Shown: positions 46,576-57,489, counted from the first letter of the stretch. The stretch: DNA of 64,000 nucleotides from Pseudoalteromonas luteoviolacea (GCF_001696455.1 NZ_MAUJ01000005.1:124001-188000), one strand, 5' to 3'. A program made the numbers and translations. The notes: a model not told the origin generated them from the letters alone.

Positions 46576-48417
46576 ATGACCATTCGCCAGACTTTTATAT
46601 TACTTTCCTCGTTAGTTATGCTCGCCATGTTTTGTATGGTAGGCGTTTTGTGGTACGAAACAACGCACATTGCATCTCTTGGGCAACGTCTTGCTAAAAG
46701 CAAAGAAATCAGTAACGACCTACTCATGCTCAGACGCCATGAAAAAGATTTTTTACTGCGCAAAAAGGAAAAGTACGTCAGTAAATTTGACGCACGGATC
46801 AAGCAAATGCGAAATAACATTCGAGTATTAAGTACGCAATTGCCCGCACCTTTGCAACAAGAGCTTCAAATTGCAGAAAAGGATTTATCAGACTACGAAC
46901 TTAAACTGAGAAACTTAGTCGCACTAGATCAAAAAATAGGCCTCACCCCCACGCAAGGCCTTCGAGGTGAGTTTAACCAAGCCGAGTTGGCACTGCACGA
47001 ATCTCTTAACAATATTGGTGACATTACCGCAATGAGTAAAGCCCTCAGGCTTGTCTTATTAGAAAATGACTTTCAAACCAATTTGAACATGTCTACCAAG
47101 CAAGAAGTCACTCAGCAATTGGCAGTGATGAAAGTCTATTTCAACGACCAGTTTAGCGAAGGACAAAACGACCTAACTCAATTTGAAAATACCGCCCGTG
47201 CACTCACCGTCGCTCTGTTGGAGCGTGGTCTTGATGCAGAGTCGGGGTTACGTGGAGAGCTCAGAAACAGCATCCACAAAGTTGAAAATACGATGACGCA
47301 ACTGTCTGGCCAAATTGACCAAAACATTCATCAAGAATTGGGCACTGCGAAAAGTCAGGGGATGGCGCTGGCCACTATTCTGACTGCAATTATCGCTGGG
47401 CTGTTGTTGTGGAAGGGCTATAAAATAGTCAGTCGATTAAAAGTAGCCAATGACAATATGGCCACCATTAGCCACGGCGCGGGTGATCTCACCCATCACA
47501 TCGAGTTGAGAGGACAAGATGAAGTCACCGAGTTCACTGGCTCTGTAAATCAATTTATTGATACTACCGCCAATATAGTACGAGAAATTAAGCATACTGG
47601 TGTGAATGTCGAATCAGGTGCACATCATTCCGTAGAGGTCACAAAACGCTCGCAACAAGCCATTGAAGAGCAAAAAAATAATACCCATGCGGTTAAAACC
47701 GCTGTAAGCGAGTTGGTCCAAGCGGTATCACTTATCGCGGAAAACAGTGTCGCCGTGCAGAATAATGTTAATGAAGCAGACGAAAACATGGCTAGAGGCT
47801 CTGACATCATGCATAAAGCGCACAGCAACATGTCTGAATTAACTGGCCATATAAATCAAAATAGCCAGCTAATGCAGCAGCTTTCATCAGCGAGTGGTGA
47901 AATTGAAAGTGTTACTTCGGTAATACGAGGGATAACAGAGCAAACCAACCTGTTGGCGCTCAATGCTGCTATCGAAGCTGCTCGAGCAGGTGAAAGCGGC
48001 CGAGGCTTCGCGGTCGTCGCAGACGAAGTCAGAACTTTAGCAAAACGCACCCAAAGCTCTACCGTTGAAATTGAACGTATGATCCATAGTTTACAAAGCT
48101 TGGTAACGGAGTCTGAGCAGGCAATGCAAACCAGCTTAAACTTGAGCGAAAAGATGTACGAGGGGATCACTGAGGCCCAGCAAAGCATGGATGAAAATAA
48201 ATTAGCTATGGATAAAATTCGTGACATGGTCATTCAAATAGCTGGGGCAACTGAAGAGCAAATGGCCACCGTGCAAGGCGTCGAAGATGCCGCAGCAAAT
48301 ATATCAGTGTCTGCTGAGCAGTTGTATATAGACTCGTGTGAGAATTGCAAAAATTGTGAAGCATTAGAGCACGATGCACACCGAATGCAGGAGGATGTCT
48401 CACGTTTTAAAGTTTAG
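46576..48417 (+). CDS. Methyl-accepting chemotaxis protein with a Cys-rich tail
   Basis: 613 residues. A transmembrane helix (about 7-27), a helical periplasmic sensor (about 28-265), a second helix ([15 protein letters not shown]), HAMP, then the signalling domain with hairpin tip [16 protein letters not shown] and [18 protein letters not shown]. Near the C terminus, CENCKNC (CxxCxxC) precedes the last 19 residues, unusual for a chemoreceptor and possibly redox- or metal-sensitive. Ligand unknown. Followed by a perfect 12-base inverted repeat. Confidence 0.95.
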   Translation: MTIRQTFILLSSLVMLAMFCMVGVLWYETTHIASLGQRLAKSKEISNDLLMLRRHEKDFLLRKKEKYVSKFDARIKQMRNNIRVLSTQLPAPLQQELQIAEKDLSDYELKLRNLVALDQKIGLTPTQGLRGEFNQAELALHESLNNIGDITAMSKALRLVLLENDFQTNLNMSTKQEVTQQLAVMKVYFNDQFSEGQNDLTQFENTARALTVALLERGLDAESGLRGELRNSIHKVENTMTQLSGQIDQNIHQELGTAKSQGMALATILTAIIAGLLLWKGYKIVSRLKVANDNMATISHGAGDLTHHIELRGQDEVTEFTGSVNQFIDTTANIVREIKHTGVNVESGAHHSVEVTKRSQQAIEEQKNNTHAVKTAVSELVQAVSLIAENSVAVQNNVNEADENMARGSDIMHKAHSNMSELTGHINQNSQLMQQLSSASGEIESVTSVIRGITEQTNLLALNAAIEAARAGESGRGFAVVADEVRTLAKRTQSSTVEIERMIHSLQSLVTESEQAMQTSLNLSEKMYEGITEAQQSMDENKLAMDKIRDMVIQIAGATEEQMATVQGVEDAAANISVSAEQLYIDSCENCKNCEALEHDAHRMQEDVSRFKV

Positions 48418-48446
48418 CTAAAATCCAACAATGCATTTTAGCTAAA
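48413..48446 (+). terminator. A/T-rich hairpin at the end of the chemoreceptor gene
   Basis: Perfect 12-base repeat TTTAGCTAAAAT / ATTTTAGCTAAA with a 10-base loop, beginning within the stop codon. A/T-rich and without a T-run, so it is more likely an RNA-stabilising end than a strong terminator. Confidence 0.45.
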
Positions 48447-48589
48447 TCAGTCTCTATTTTCTGGGTGGATAAGCGTACTCTGGCTAGCCAGATCAAAGTA
48501 ATTCGCTTATCTGCTCGAATTATCCCGCAAAAATGTTAAAGTCATAGCCCAGCGCATACATTGGTCGCTTATAAATCAAAGGAGTAGGC

Positions 48590-51277
48590 ATGAGTGTAAA
48601 ACGCATAGGGCAATTTTTTAATCCGCGTTCGGTCGCGGTTATTGGCGCATCCAGCAATCCAGCCCGAGCGGGTAACGTAGTCATGCGTAATTTACTACAA
48701 GGTGGGTTTAAAGGGCCTATTATGCCTGTCACGCCTAAGTACACCGCAGTCCAAGGTGTACTCGCCTACCCTAACATTGAAAGTCTCCCACATACGCCTG
48801 ATTTAGCTATCCTTTGTACAAACAAGAACGCAGTTTGCCAGCTCATTAAAGAATTAGGACAACTCGGATGCCGCCATGCCATTATCGTAGCCGCTGGCCT
48901 AGATAACCAACACAAGATACAACTGAAAGCGACTGCACTTGAGGCTGGCGTTACCATACTCGGCTCCAATAGCCTTGGACTCATGCTGCCTCATATCGGC
49001 CTCAATGCAAGCTTCTCTCACACTGTAGCCAAACCCGGAAAACTCGCATTTGTTTCACAATCTGCCGCGGTGTGTTCAACAATCCTGGATTGGGCTCAAA
49101 ATAAACATATTGGGTTTTCTCACTTTGTTTCCGTTGGCGATTGTGTTGACATTGACTTTGATGAGCTACTAGATTATCTGGCCAGAGATGCGAAAACCTC
49201 TGCAATATTGCTCTACATTGATAATATAAAAGATGTCAGGCGATTTATATCTGCCGCACGAGCTGCCGCTTTCAATAAGCCGGTTATCGCCATAAAAACT
49301 GGACGGACATTGGCTGGTGCACAAGCGGCGTACAACCACACTGGCGGTAAGACTTCCGACGATGCAGTCTATGATGCAATGTTCCAACGGGCAGGTATGT
49401 TACGCGTAAACGACTTACGTGAACTGTTTGCTGCAACCCAAACCTTAGCGCTGCATCCTAAGCTTCTAAAAGTTGAACACTTAACCATTCTAACTAATGG
49501 TGGTGGTCCTGGTATTATGGCGGTAGATACGCTTTTGATGCGCTCAGGTAAACTGGCAACGCTCAGTGAACACACGATTACAGCGCTCAATAAAATCGTG
49601 CCGCAATCTTCGCAAACAGACAACCCCGTTGATATTTTTGGCGATTCATCACCACAGCGATATCAACAAGCACTCGAAATTCTTTTAAAGGCTGATGAAG
49701 TAAAAAACTTGCTTATCATCCATACACCGTCTGCACTGGCACCGAGTAGCGCCTATGCCAAGATTATTGCTCAAACCTTAGAAAAAATTCCTAAGATGGC
49801 ACGCCCTTTTGTCATGACCAATTTTATGGGGGAGGATGCTGCGCGCTCTGCTAGAGATATTTGCGTGCTAAGCCACATCCCCACTTACCGTACACCTGAA
49901 GGCGCGGTGAGTGCTTTCATGCATTTGATCACTTACAGAAGAAACCAAAAACACCTGACACAAACACCAGAATCAATCATTCAAGATGATTTAATTAATA
50001 GTGCAGCGGCCAAACAACACATATTGGAGTATTTAGACTCTGGGCACCGATATCTATCAACACATTCATCCCGTCAGATCTTATCATGCTATGGTATTGA
50101 GTGTATCGAGACAGAAGTCGCCCTAACACCCAGCGATGCAAGAGAACAAGCCGACAAAATCGGTTACCCGGTTGCCCTAAAACTCATAAGCCCGGCGATC
50201 CCATCCAAGTCCGAAGTCGGTGGTGTCGTTTTAAACTTAAATGATGGCAATGAGGTTGAGCAGACAGCATTTGCCATGTTACTGCGCATAAAAAAGACCT
50301 ACCCAGAAGCTCAAATTGAAGGCTTTTCACTACAGAAAATGGCCTCAAGAGCTGGCACGCAAGAGCTCAGAATTGCCATTAAAACCGAGCCTGATGTTGG
50401 ACCGGTGATCCTCTTGGGTGAAGCCGGAACCGGCTTAAACTTTTCTCAGGCAGCCGTTGCTCTGCCTCCTTTGAACATGAACCTAGCCAAGTACCTTATT
50501 GCAGCAGCGCATGATAAGGGCGTTTTAAAAGAACGTACCTTACCCGATAAAGTTGACAAATATCGCCTCTGTGCGCTACTCACTAGGGTGTCACAGATGA
50601 TTGTTGAGCAGCCTGACATATGCGCCCTTGAGCTAAACCCTATCTTAGCTAGTTCAGGGCAGTTTCTGGTTTTAGACGCTCAGATCACGCTCTCTTCTTA
50701 TACCCCTCTGGCTGGTAGAAAGCGCTTGGCCATCAAGCCTTATCCGAAAGAATTAGAACGCAGTATTACCCTCAAAAATGGTCATCAAGCAATGTTGAGA
50801 CCCATCAAACCAGAAGATGAGCGCAGCCATCAAGAGTTTGATCAGTCTCTTAGCCAAGAGGACCGATATAGAAGATTTTTTGGCCAATTGCCTCAATTTA
50901 CCCATGAGCAGTTAGCCAAAATGACGCAAATTGACTACGACCGAGAAATGGCTTTCATTGTCAGTGAACGTCATAAAAGTACTTATCGCACCTTAGGCGT
51001 ATCGCGAGTTTTAATGGATCCGGACAACATTAGTGCTGAGTTTTCGGTCATTGTCCGCTCTGACAGCCAAGGGTTAGGACTTGGAAAATTGCTGATGAAC
51101 GCAGCAATAGAGTATTGTAGAGACAAAGGCGTTGGGACAATTGAAGGGATCACATTACCAGAGAATTCGGGCATGATCAGTCTCGCAAAACACCTGGGCT
51201 TTAATGTAAGGCGAGACTTTGAAGAGGGCGCGACCATTATGACTCTGCCCTTACATGAAAATACTGAACATAAGTAA
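48590..51277 (+). CDS. Bifunctional acyl-CoA synthetase (NDP-forming)-like / GNAT N-acetyltransferase
   Basis: 895 residues, as in E. coli Pat (PatZ/YfiQ): CoA-binding domain (about 8-110, VAVIGASSNPARAGNVV), succinyl-CoA-ligase-like domains (about 150-450), ATP-grasp part (about 480-700) and a C-terminal GNAT domain (about 735-890: RPIKPEDERSHQEFD, DSQGLGLGKLLMNAAI). Such proteins acetylate lysines of other proteins, for example acetyl-CoA synthetase. Start at 48590 with AAAGGAG. The K+ channel gene starts 19 bases after its stop. Confidence 0.93.
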   Translation: MSVKRIGQFFNPRSVAVIGASSNPARAGNVVMRNLLQGGFKGPIMPVTPKYTAVQGVLAYPNIESLPHTPDLAILCTNKNAVCQLIKELGQLGCRHAIIVAAGLDNQHKIQLKATALEAGVTILGSNSLGLMLPHIGLNASFSHTVAKPGKLAFVSQSAAVCSTILDWAQNKHIGFSHFVSVGDCVDIDFDELLDYLARDAKTSAILLYIDNIKDVRRFISAARAAAFNKPVIAIKTGRTLAGAQAAYNHTGGKTSDDAVYDAMFQRAGMLRVNDLRELFAATQTLALHPKLLKVEHLTILTNGGGPGIMAVDTLLMRSGKLATLSEHTITALNKIVPQSSQTDNPVDIFGDSSPQRYQQALEILLKADEVKNLLIIHTPSALAPSSAYAKIIAQTLEKIPKMARPFVMTNFMGEDAARSARDICVLSHIPTYRTPEGAVSAFMHLITYRRNQKHLTQTPESIIQDDLINSAAAKQHILEYLDSGHRYLSTHSSRQILSCYGIECIETEVALTPSDAREQADKIGYPVALKLISPAIPSKSEVGGVVLNLNDGNEVEQTAFAMLLRIKKTYPEAQIEGFSLQKMASRAGTQELRIAIKTEPDVGPVILLGEAGTGLNFSQAAVALPPLNMNLAKYLIAAAHDKGVLKERTLPDKVDKYRLCALLTRVSQMIVEQPDICALELNPILASSGQFLVLDAQITLSSYTPLAGRKRLAIKPYPKELERSITLKNGHQAMLRPIKPEDERSHQEFDQSLSQEDRYRRFFGQLPQFTHEQLAKMTQIDYDREMAFIVSERHKSTYRTLGVSRVLMDPDNISAEFSVIVRSDSQGLGLGKLLMNAAIEYCRDKGVGTIEGITLPENSGMISLAKHLGFNVRRDFEEGATIMTLPLHENTEHK

Positions 51278-51296
51278 CTAATGTGAATAGCGAACA

Positions 51297-52244
51297 ATGA
51301 GTTTGACTCTAAGACAAAAAACCGCAGCTATTTTAGAAGGCAGTGGTCGATACAGAAAAGTGGCTCACGCCTTGGATATATTTCTAATTGCCCTGATCAT
51401 ATTCAATGTCATCGCCATTGTACTGGAATCAGTGCCAGCCTTGGCACAGCAATATCATCGATTGTTTTTTTATATTGAAGTCATTTCCGTCGGTATTTTT
51501 TGTATTGAATACTTGCTGCGGCTATGGTGCTGCGTCGACAAAGTAAACTATCGAGATAAAAACAAAAGCCACCTTGCCATTCGGTTAAGATATGTAAGAT
51601 CCCCACTGGCGGTGATCGATCTAATTGCTATTTTACCCACCTTGTTGATGGTATTTTTTACCTTCGATCTACGCTTTTTACGTGTGGTCAGGCTGATGAG
51701 AATTTTCAAACTCACACGCTACTCACGTGCGATGCAGTTACTCCTCGCAGCATTTAAAGAAGAGGCGAGCTCTTTGATGGCCGCGTTTTTTATTATGTCA
51801 TTGGTGCTGATAGTGGCCTCTTGTGGTATTTACCTTATTGAACATGACGTCCAGCCCGAAAAATTTGGTTCAATCCCTGCGGCAATGTGGTGGGCCATGG
51901 CAACACTTACCACGGTAGGCTATGGGGACGTTGTACCAATTACCCCTTTAGGTCGCTTCTTTGGTGGCGTAATCACTTTATTAAGTATGGGGATGGTGGC
52001 AATTCCAACAGGTTTACTTGCGTCTAGCTTTGCAGATCAATTACGTAAACGACGAGACGCATTCAATGAGGCAATTTTGCATGCGCTGGTGGATGGGAAA
52101 CTCGAGGAGAGCGAAATTGAGCACTTAGAAGCACTGAGGATCCAACTCGGGCTTAGTGCCAGTGAGGCAAATCAAGCGATAAAGCTAATGACATCACAGC
52201 GCGCGCAAAATATGTATTGCCGCCACTGTGGTCAAAAGCTTTAA
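51297..52244 (+). CDS. Voltage-gated potassium channel-like ion transporter
   Basis: 315 residues with six transmembrane segments. S4 is FLRVVRLMRIFKLTRYSR, with a basic residue roughly every third place. The pore reads MATLTTVGYGDVVP (TVGYGD filter). The soluble C terminus (about 245-315) ends in CRHCGQKL, one CxxC pair. It probably conducts K+. Its 3' end overlaps the convergent propeller gene by 4 bases. Confidence 0.94.
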   Translation: MSLTLRQKTAAILEGSGRYRKVAHALDIFLIALIIFNVIAIVLESVPALAQQYHRLFFYIEVISVGIFCIEYLLRLWCCVDKVNYRDKNKSHLAIRLRYVRSPLAVIDLIAILPTLLMVFFTFDLRFLRVVRLMRIFKLTRYSRAMQLLLAAFKEEASSLMAAFFIMSLVLIVASCGIYLIEHDVQPEKFGSIPAAMWWAMATLTTVGYGDVVPITPLGRFFGGVITLLSMGMVAIPTGLLASSFADQLRKRRDAFNEAILHALVDGKLEESEIEHLEALRIQLGLSASEANQAIKLMTSQRAQNMYCRHCGQKL

Positions 52245-55200
52245 TCACGAAACATTTCTTGCCAGGCGTTTTCCATTTGGTGTGCTATCAAATCACCGGG
52301 CAATGGTGGACTGAATAGGTAACCTTGAAAGCGCTCGCAGCCAAGCATTCTTAAAAATTTTAATTGCTCTGTGCTCTCAACGCCTTCAGCGATACAAAAC
52401 TTACCTAAACTGTGTGCCAATGACAGGGTTGAATGGATAATGGTTTCATGATCTTTATCGACACCAATATCAGAGATAAAACTGCGATCTATCTTTAACG
52501 CATCCACTGGAAATTGCTTTAAATACGTCAATGAAGAGTACCCTGTTCCAAAATCGTCCATATATAAACGGCAGCCCAGAGCGCGCAATGCATTCATCGT
52601 ATCTATTGCATGCTCTGCATCCGCCATCATTACCGACTCGGTGATTTCAAACACTAAACATCTGCCCGGAACATTGGATTTTGAAAGTGCTTGTCTGATC
52701 CTTGCTATTAGTTCATCGTACTCAAAGTCCAACGCTGAGAGATTAATCGACAAATACAGATCTGGCCAAGATAAATGCCAAACTTTCAGCTCGATAAGCG
52801 CGCGCTCTAAAGTTTGCAGTAATAACTTGGTAATTAGGCCAGTCTTTTCAGCCGCATTGGCAAACTCTTGAGCACTAAAAGCCGGATCTTCGGGCCATCG
52901 TAATAAAACTTCAAACCCCTCTATTTCCCCTTTTGTGCCATTGAGAATAGGTTGGTAATAGTTACAGAACAATTCATCATTGTAAGCAGTATTCAAACGA
53001 CGTTCGATTTCAATGGTTCTTTTGGCCTGCTGATTAATATCATGGTGATAGAACTGATAACCGCTTACCAACGACTTTTTAGCATGGCTCAGCGCTATTT
53101 CCGCGGCTTGATTTAATTCAAAGGCATCGCTGGCATCATCTGGGTACAATGCAATCCCAACGTAAACCTGTAAATGAACACGCTGATCATGTACATCGAC
53201 CCCTTCTTGAAAACGTTCCATCAAGCAATGGATATAGCGTGTCACAGCGTCCACATTGTCTAAGTGTTCCATCAAGATAAAGAAATCTCGCTCATGACCA
53301 ATGGCCAAGCTGTCAACCTCTCTAAAGCAACACTGTAAGGTTTGTGCCACTCTTTGAATGACACTCGCGACAAACTCATTGCCAAAGGTGTCAGCTAATC
53401 GTTGTAGTCTACCGAACTTAATCGCCAATATCGCCATCGACTGTTCAGCATCTTTCGCTTGCTCTAAGGCATGCTGTACTCGATCCATAAATAGCACTTT
53501 GTTTGGTAGCTTTGTCAAAGAGTCATAATTTGCTAATTGATATAGCTCCTTTTCTGTGCGCTTTTGTTTGCTTATATCTGTAAGCACAATAATATAGTTT
53601 TGGCCAAGAGTGGCTGTCACTTTAACAAGTACATGCCTTACTTCGCCACTCGGTAACCTCAGTGCTTCTTCCGCACTGTGGTATTCACCTTCATTTAATT
53701 CGCTCATCGCACGGAGATAATGCATCCGAACATGACGCTCAAGACCCAAACTCACGCTGGTACTAGACGTCGGGTTGGCGGGGACTGTGAAAGCCTCTTG
53801 CAGGGCTTTATTACATGCCAGAATCCGAAAGCGCTTATCAAAAATCATAACCCAGTCGCGCGTTTGCTCGAACGCTTCACCAAATAAGGAAGCACGCTCT
53901 TCAAATACGCGCTCACGGGTTAGGTTGGTATACGTTCCTGCTACACGCATTGGCACGGCTTCACGCCACGCCATTACCTTGCCGTAGTCTTTGTACCAAC
54001 GCCACTGCCCCACTCTGTTACGCAATCGATAGGTACAATCAATGTATCCTTTTGCCGTCGATACAAACTCTAGCCATTCAATTCTGAATAATGCACGATC
54101 TTGGGGGTGTATTAACTCCAAGTAATCATCCAGATTGATATAATCCGTTTTATACCCGAGCTCATTAACAAGTCGTGGTTGATAAACTAAATTCGAGCCC
54201 GACTGCCAGTCCCAAACCCCTGAGTTACTTCCTTCTAGGGCCATTTTTAGACGTGTTTCACTGTTGCGCGTCTCTTTGTGTGCAGCCATCAACAACTGTG
54301 CCACGCGGTTTTTACGATGCACCCACAATGCAAACAGCGCGCTTGCCAAAATTAAATAACAAGCCAATGCCATAGGGGAGCGCCAAAACGGGTATTTAAC
54401 CCGTATGTTTAACTCTGCAGGCTGCGTGTAATCACCAGTTAGGGGATCTTTTGCCCATACTTTTAAGCGGTGATTGCCAGGATTCAGTTTTGGAAAAACG
54501 ACACGATTGCTGTTGCGACTTAAAATACGTTGCTCCCCTGACAACTGATATTCATAGACAATGCGCTCTTGGGCTGTAAATGCCATCGCCGAAAAGGATA
54601 CTTCTAAGCCAATATCGTCATGATCTAACTCAATGGATGAAAACGATTTGAGCCCAACAGGTTTCAAATCTCGAGACATTAAATCAACATTGGTGATGTT
54701 GACACGCGTTAACAGGGGCTTACTGGGACGATTGACTTCTGGGTCAAATATCGTGATCCCTTGAAGTGAACCATACGCGATTTTGCCATCTTGCAACTTA
54801 ACAGAGGAGCCACTATTGAACTCATTGCTCATCAGGCCATCGTTAATCGTGAACCCTTGAAGGTGGAAATTATCCGGGTCTAAGCGCCATATACCTTGGT
54901 GCGAAGACATCCAGATCATGCCAGCTTCATCTTGCTGCATTTCGTATAATAAAAAGTTTGTTACAGACAACGAGTCTGCAGGTAAAGGCAGTTCTTTGTA
55001 TCCATCAGCTGTTAACCGTACCAACCCATGTGTCGCAAAAGACAACCACAGCACATTATTTTTGTCGATTGTGTAGCTTAGTAGATCGACCGCGGATTGC
55101 TTATGAGCTTTAGGAACTTGGTAGATTTGGGTCAGTGTGTCTGAGCTGTGATCATAGCGAAATAATCGCCCTTCACTATAAAATATCGGTTGCTTAGGGT

Positions 55201-56695
55201 GGCTTGATAAAGGAGGAAAGAAACCATAACTTAAGAAAGGATCAAACTGTTCGAATTGCGCGCCTAGCGACTCTAGCCGCCCCTTTTCAATATCAAATAA
55301 GTAAAACCCTGAATTACCATCTACAAAATAAAGTAACCCAGGTTCAACTAAAGCTGCTCCTTTGACAAAACCGGCAAGCACTTCGGTGGCATTTTTATCT
55401 TGTGCGCTAGGCCGATAAATCTGCTCCGTTTGTGGCTCAAACACAAATAACCCGCGATTGCTAATCAGCCACAGTTTGTCTTTATACGGATACAGCGAAA
55501 TAATTGAGTATTCAGGTAAAAAGCTCTCCCCCATATAGCCTTTCAAAAGCGGTTTAGCTTCCCGTGTTTTCGGGTCGTATCTCGTTAATCCATCTCGGGT
55601 TGCAGCCCAGATATACCCTTGAAATTCAACAAGCCCCCAAATGGTGCCGTGAGATAGCTCTCCAACGATAGATTCAGCTTGCACATTGTCAAAAATATGG
55701 TTTTCAGGTGGTAAATAAAAAGCACCATCGGTCCTAGTTGCAACCCAGATCCCACCATTTTGATCTTCATTTAAGTGGATCACACTACTGTCTGAAATGG
55801 AAAATCGGCTCTGTGACAGGCGCATATCAGGTGTGATTGTCTGTGACTTAGGATCGAACCGCATTAACCCCTTATCTGTGCCCAACAATAAGTAGTCCTG
55901 TTGCTCCAGCATATGCCAGATATTAAAGTCCTCAAGCAAAGTTCTATAACTTGGGGTCGCGGTAAAGTCCTTTTGTAACTCCGCAATATCCAATGCATAT
56001 AGACCTAACACGGCACCTACTAACAGAGTACTGTCATCAAGCAAAAGTAACGACTTGGTATTGAGTTCAAATGGGTGCTCGGGGGAACTCAGATGCTGAA
56101 GCGGTTTAAGCTGTTTGCTGGGAATATGGTAGGCGAAAAGTTGTTCCGTTGTCGCTATGTAAAGTATATCGTCGTACTGTAAAAGAGATCTCACCAAACT
56201 GCGCTCGGTCATGCCTGGAATGGGGATAGCTTCTTTGATCTCACCGGTTTGCTTATTGAGAATCGATACATTTTGTGTGCGGCCTAACCAAAGCTCGTTA
56301 TTATTCTTTTCAAGCATTTGGAATACGCTGTTATGAATGTAATCTTGTTCTGATGCGGGCGCTTTAATGTATTGTCGATAGGTGTCTTGCTCAGGATTAT
56401 AACTAAAGAACCCGGCCCGACCTGAAGCTATCCATATCATCCCTTCTGAGTCTTGGTATATCCTATCGATTTGCATCTTATCCAAGTCACGATTAGGCCC
56501 CATCACCTCAAGGACTTGATAGCCGTCATATCGATTTAAGCCCCCTTCTGTAGATAGCCACAAATACCCTTTTTTATCAAATAATAAGGTATTTACATAA
56601 CTCTGAGAGAGGCCTTCTGCGGGAGAGATACGCGCAACTTGTGCGGAAGTAATCGCACTGAATAAGCAAACAAAAAGAAAGACAAACTTAATCAT
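52241..56695 (-). CDS. Propeller-sensor PAS-GGDEF-EAL protein (c-di-GMP phosphodiesterase type)
   Basis: 1484 residues from the Met at 56695, whose ATG overlaps the GNAT stop (ATGA). Signal peptide, then propeller repeats (about 25-690, e.g. KGYLWLSTEGGLNRYDG), Y_Y_Y (about 700-785), transmembrane helix (MALACYLILASALFALWV), two PAS regions (about 815-1060), a degenerate GGDEF (HERDFFIL) and an EAL domain. EAL reads EVLLRW, with INLSAL, EITESVM and MDDFGTGYSSL present, so phosphodiesterase activity is plausible and cyclase activity is not. Confidence 0.92.
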   Translation of the reverse strand: MIKFVFLFVCLFSAITSAQVARISPAEGLSQSYVNTLLFDKKGYLWLSTEGGLNRYDGYQVLEVMGPNRDLDKMQIDRIYQDSEGMIWIASGRAGFFSYNPEQDTYRQYIKAPASEQDYIHNSVFQMLEKNNNELWLGRTQNVSILNKQTGEIKEAIPIPGMTERSLVRSLLQYDDILYIATTEQLFAYHIPSKQLKPLQHLSSPEHPFELNTKSLLLLDDSTLLVGAVLGLYALDIAELQKDFTATPSYRTLLEDFNIWHMLEQQDYLLLGTDKGLMRFDPKSQTITPDMRLSQSRFSISDSSVIHLNEDQNGGIWVATRTDGAFYLPPENHIFDNVQAESIVGELSHGTIWGLVEFQGYIWAATRDGLTRYDPKTREAKPLLKGYMGESFLPEYSIISLYPYKDKLWLISNRGLFVFEPQTEQIYRPSAQDKNATEVLAGFVKGAALVEPGLLYFVDGNSGFYLFDIEKGRLESLGAQFEQFDPFLSYGFFPPLSSHPKQPIFYSEGRLFRYDHSSDTLTQIYQVPKAHKQSAVDLLSYTIDKNNVLWLSFATHGLVRLTADGYKELPLPADSLSVTNFLLYEMQQDEAGMIWMSSHQGIWRLDPDNFHLQGFTINDGLMSNEFNSGSSVKLQDGKIAYGSLQGITIFDPEVNRPSKPLLTRVNITNVDLMSRDLKPVGLKSFSSIELDHDDIGLEVSFSAMAFTAQERIVYEYQLSGEQRILSRNSNRVVFPKLNPGNHRLKVWAKDPLTGDYTQPAELNIRVKYPFWRSPMALACYLILASALFALWVHRKNRVAQLLMAAHKETRNSETRLKMALEGSNSGVWDWQSGSNLVYQPRLVNELGYKTDYINLDDYLELIHPQDRALFRIEWLEFVSTAKGYIDCTYRLRNRVGQWRWYKDYGKVMAWREAVPMRVAGTYTNLTRERVFEERASLFGEAFEQTRDWVMIFDKRFRILACNKALQEAFTVPANPTSSTSVSLGLERHVRMHYLRAMSELNEGEYHSAEEALRLPSGEVRHVLVKVTATLGQNYIIVLTDISKQKRTEKELYQLANYDSLTKLPNKVLFMDRVQHALEQAKDAEQSMAILAIKFGRLQRLADTFGNEFVASVIQRVAQTLQCCFREVDSLAIGHERDFFILMEHLDNVDAVTRYIHCLMERFQEGVDVHDQRVHLQVYVGIALYPDDASDAFELNQAAEIALSHAKKSLVSGYQFYHHDINQQAKRTIEIERRLNTAYNDELFCNYYQPILNGTKGEIEGFEVLLRWPEDPAFSAQEFANAAEKTGLITKLLLQTLERALIELKVWHLSWPDLYLSINLSALDFEYDELIARIRQALSKSNVPGRCLVFEITESVMMADAEHAIDTMNALRALGCRLYMDDFGTGYSSLTYLKQFPVDALKIDRSFISDIGVDKDHETIIHSTLSLAHSLGKFCIAEGVESTEQLKFLRMLGCERFQGYLFSPPLPGDLIAHQMENAWQEMFRD

Positions 56696-57120
56696 GTGTG
56701 CACATTCCCTGAGAAACACATAGGCAAGATATCGCGCCCCTGTTTTAAATAATTTGCAAATTTCTTTTGCAGTGCAATGGGTAATAATTCAATAGCAACT
56801 GTCGTAAAATCTAGCTTTAAATAAAGCGGCAACACGTCTTGATAAGCAAAGGTATACACGCTCTGGTTTGTACTCTTAACCGCTTGGCTAATAAGCATTT
56901 TTGCCAACCCTTGACCACGATAATCCGCCTCAACAAACACCGTTGATAAAAACGCATCGTCATCAACATTTTGCACCCTGCATGCCGCAACTAGCTCTGT
57001 TTGTTTAATAACCCAAACTTGATCTTGTTTTGTCGCTCGGCCACGTACCCTGTGTTCCTGAAAAAACTTATTTACTAAAGGTGTTTGGATTGCAGGAAGG
57101 CAATAACAGCTAAAAGTCAT
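56692..57120 (-). CDS. GNAT family N-acetyltransferase
   Basis: 142 residues with the acetyl-CoA site VEADYRGQGLAKMLISQAV (Q/RxxGxA type) and preceding strand VWVIKQTELVAACRVQ. Small single-domain GNAT; substrate unknown. It starts 2 bases after the upstream 67-residue gene and its stop overlaps the next start (ATGA), so all three form an operon. Confidence 0.9.
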   Translation of the reverse strand: MTFSCYCLPAIQTPLVNKFFQEHRVRGRATKQDQVWVIKQTELVAACRVQNVDDDAFLSTVFVEADYRGQGLAKMLISQAVKSTNQSVYTFAYQDVLPLYLKLDFTTVAIELLPIALQKKFANYLKQGRDILPMCFSGNVHT

Positions 57121-57122
57121 AA

Positions 57123-57326
57123 CTACACTAACATGAGCCCAAGGTATTGTTCAAACTTGGCTTTTAAGGTATCGCGCTCTGATTGCGGTCTACTATTTAT
57201 CGCGTCATAGATAGCTTCGCGGGTATTCTTGCCACGCTTGATTTGATATGCCCAAAAGGAGGCTTCGTACTCTAATTGGATTTGGTATTTATCAGCTCGA
57301 GAAAGATTACACAGGTTGTAGGACAT
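57123..57326 (-). CDS. Small DUF3283-like protein
   Basis: 67 residues from the Met at 57326 (MSYNLCNLSRADKYQIQLEY), which fits the family start better than an ATG 12 bases upstream. It resembles DUF3283 proteins of Vibrio and relatives (EASFWAYQIKRGK, NSRPQSERDTLKAKFEQYL). No function known. First gene of a three-gene string with the GNAT and propeller genes. Family assignment is from memory. Confidence 0.7.
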   Translation of the reverse strand: MSYNLCNLSRADKYQIQLEYEASFWAYQIKRGKNTREAIYDAINSRPQSERDTLKAKFEQYLGLMLV

Positions 57327-57489
57327 TGGACTGTACAATTATTGAAATTCTTGAAAACAGTGTATCATATATGAACTGGGCAGAGGCAGTACAGAATGAC
57401 AAAGTTCTCGATGAAATCAACATTCCTTCGCATTGTAGAAAACGTCAATATCCAGAACAACAAGATAACACGTATGATAAGGAGACTAT

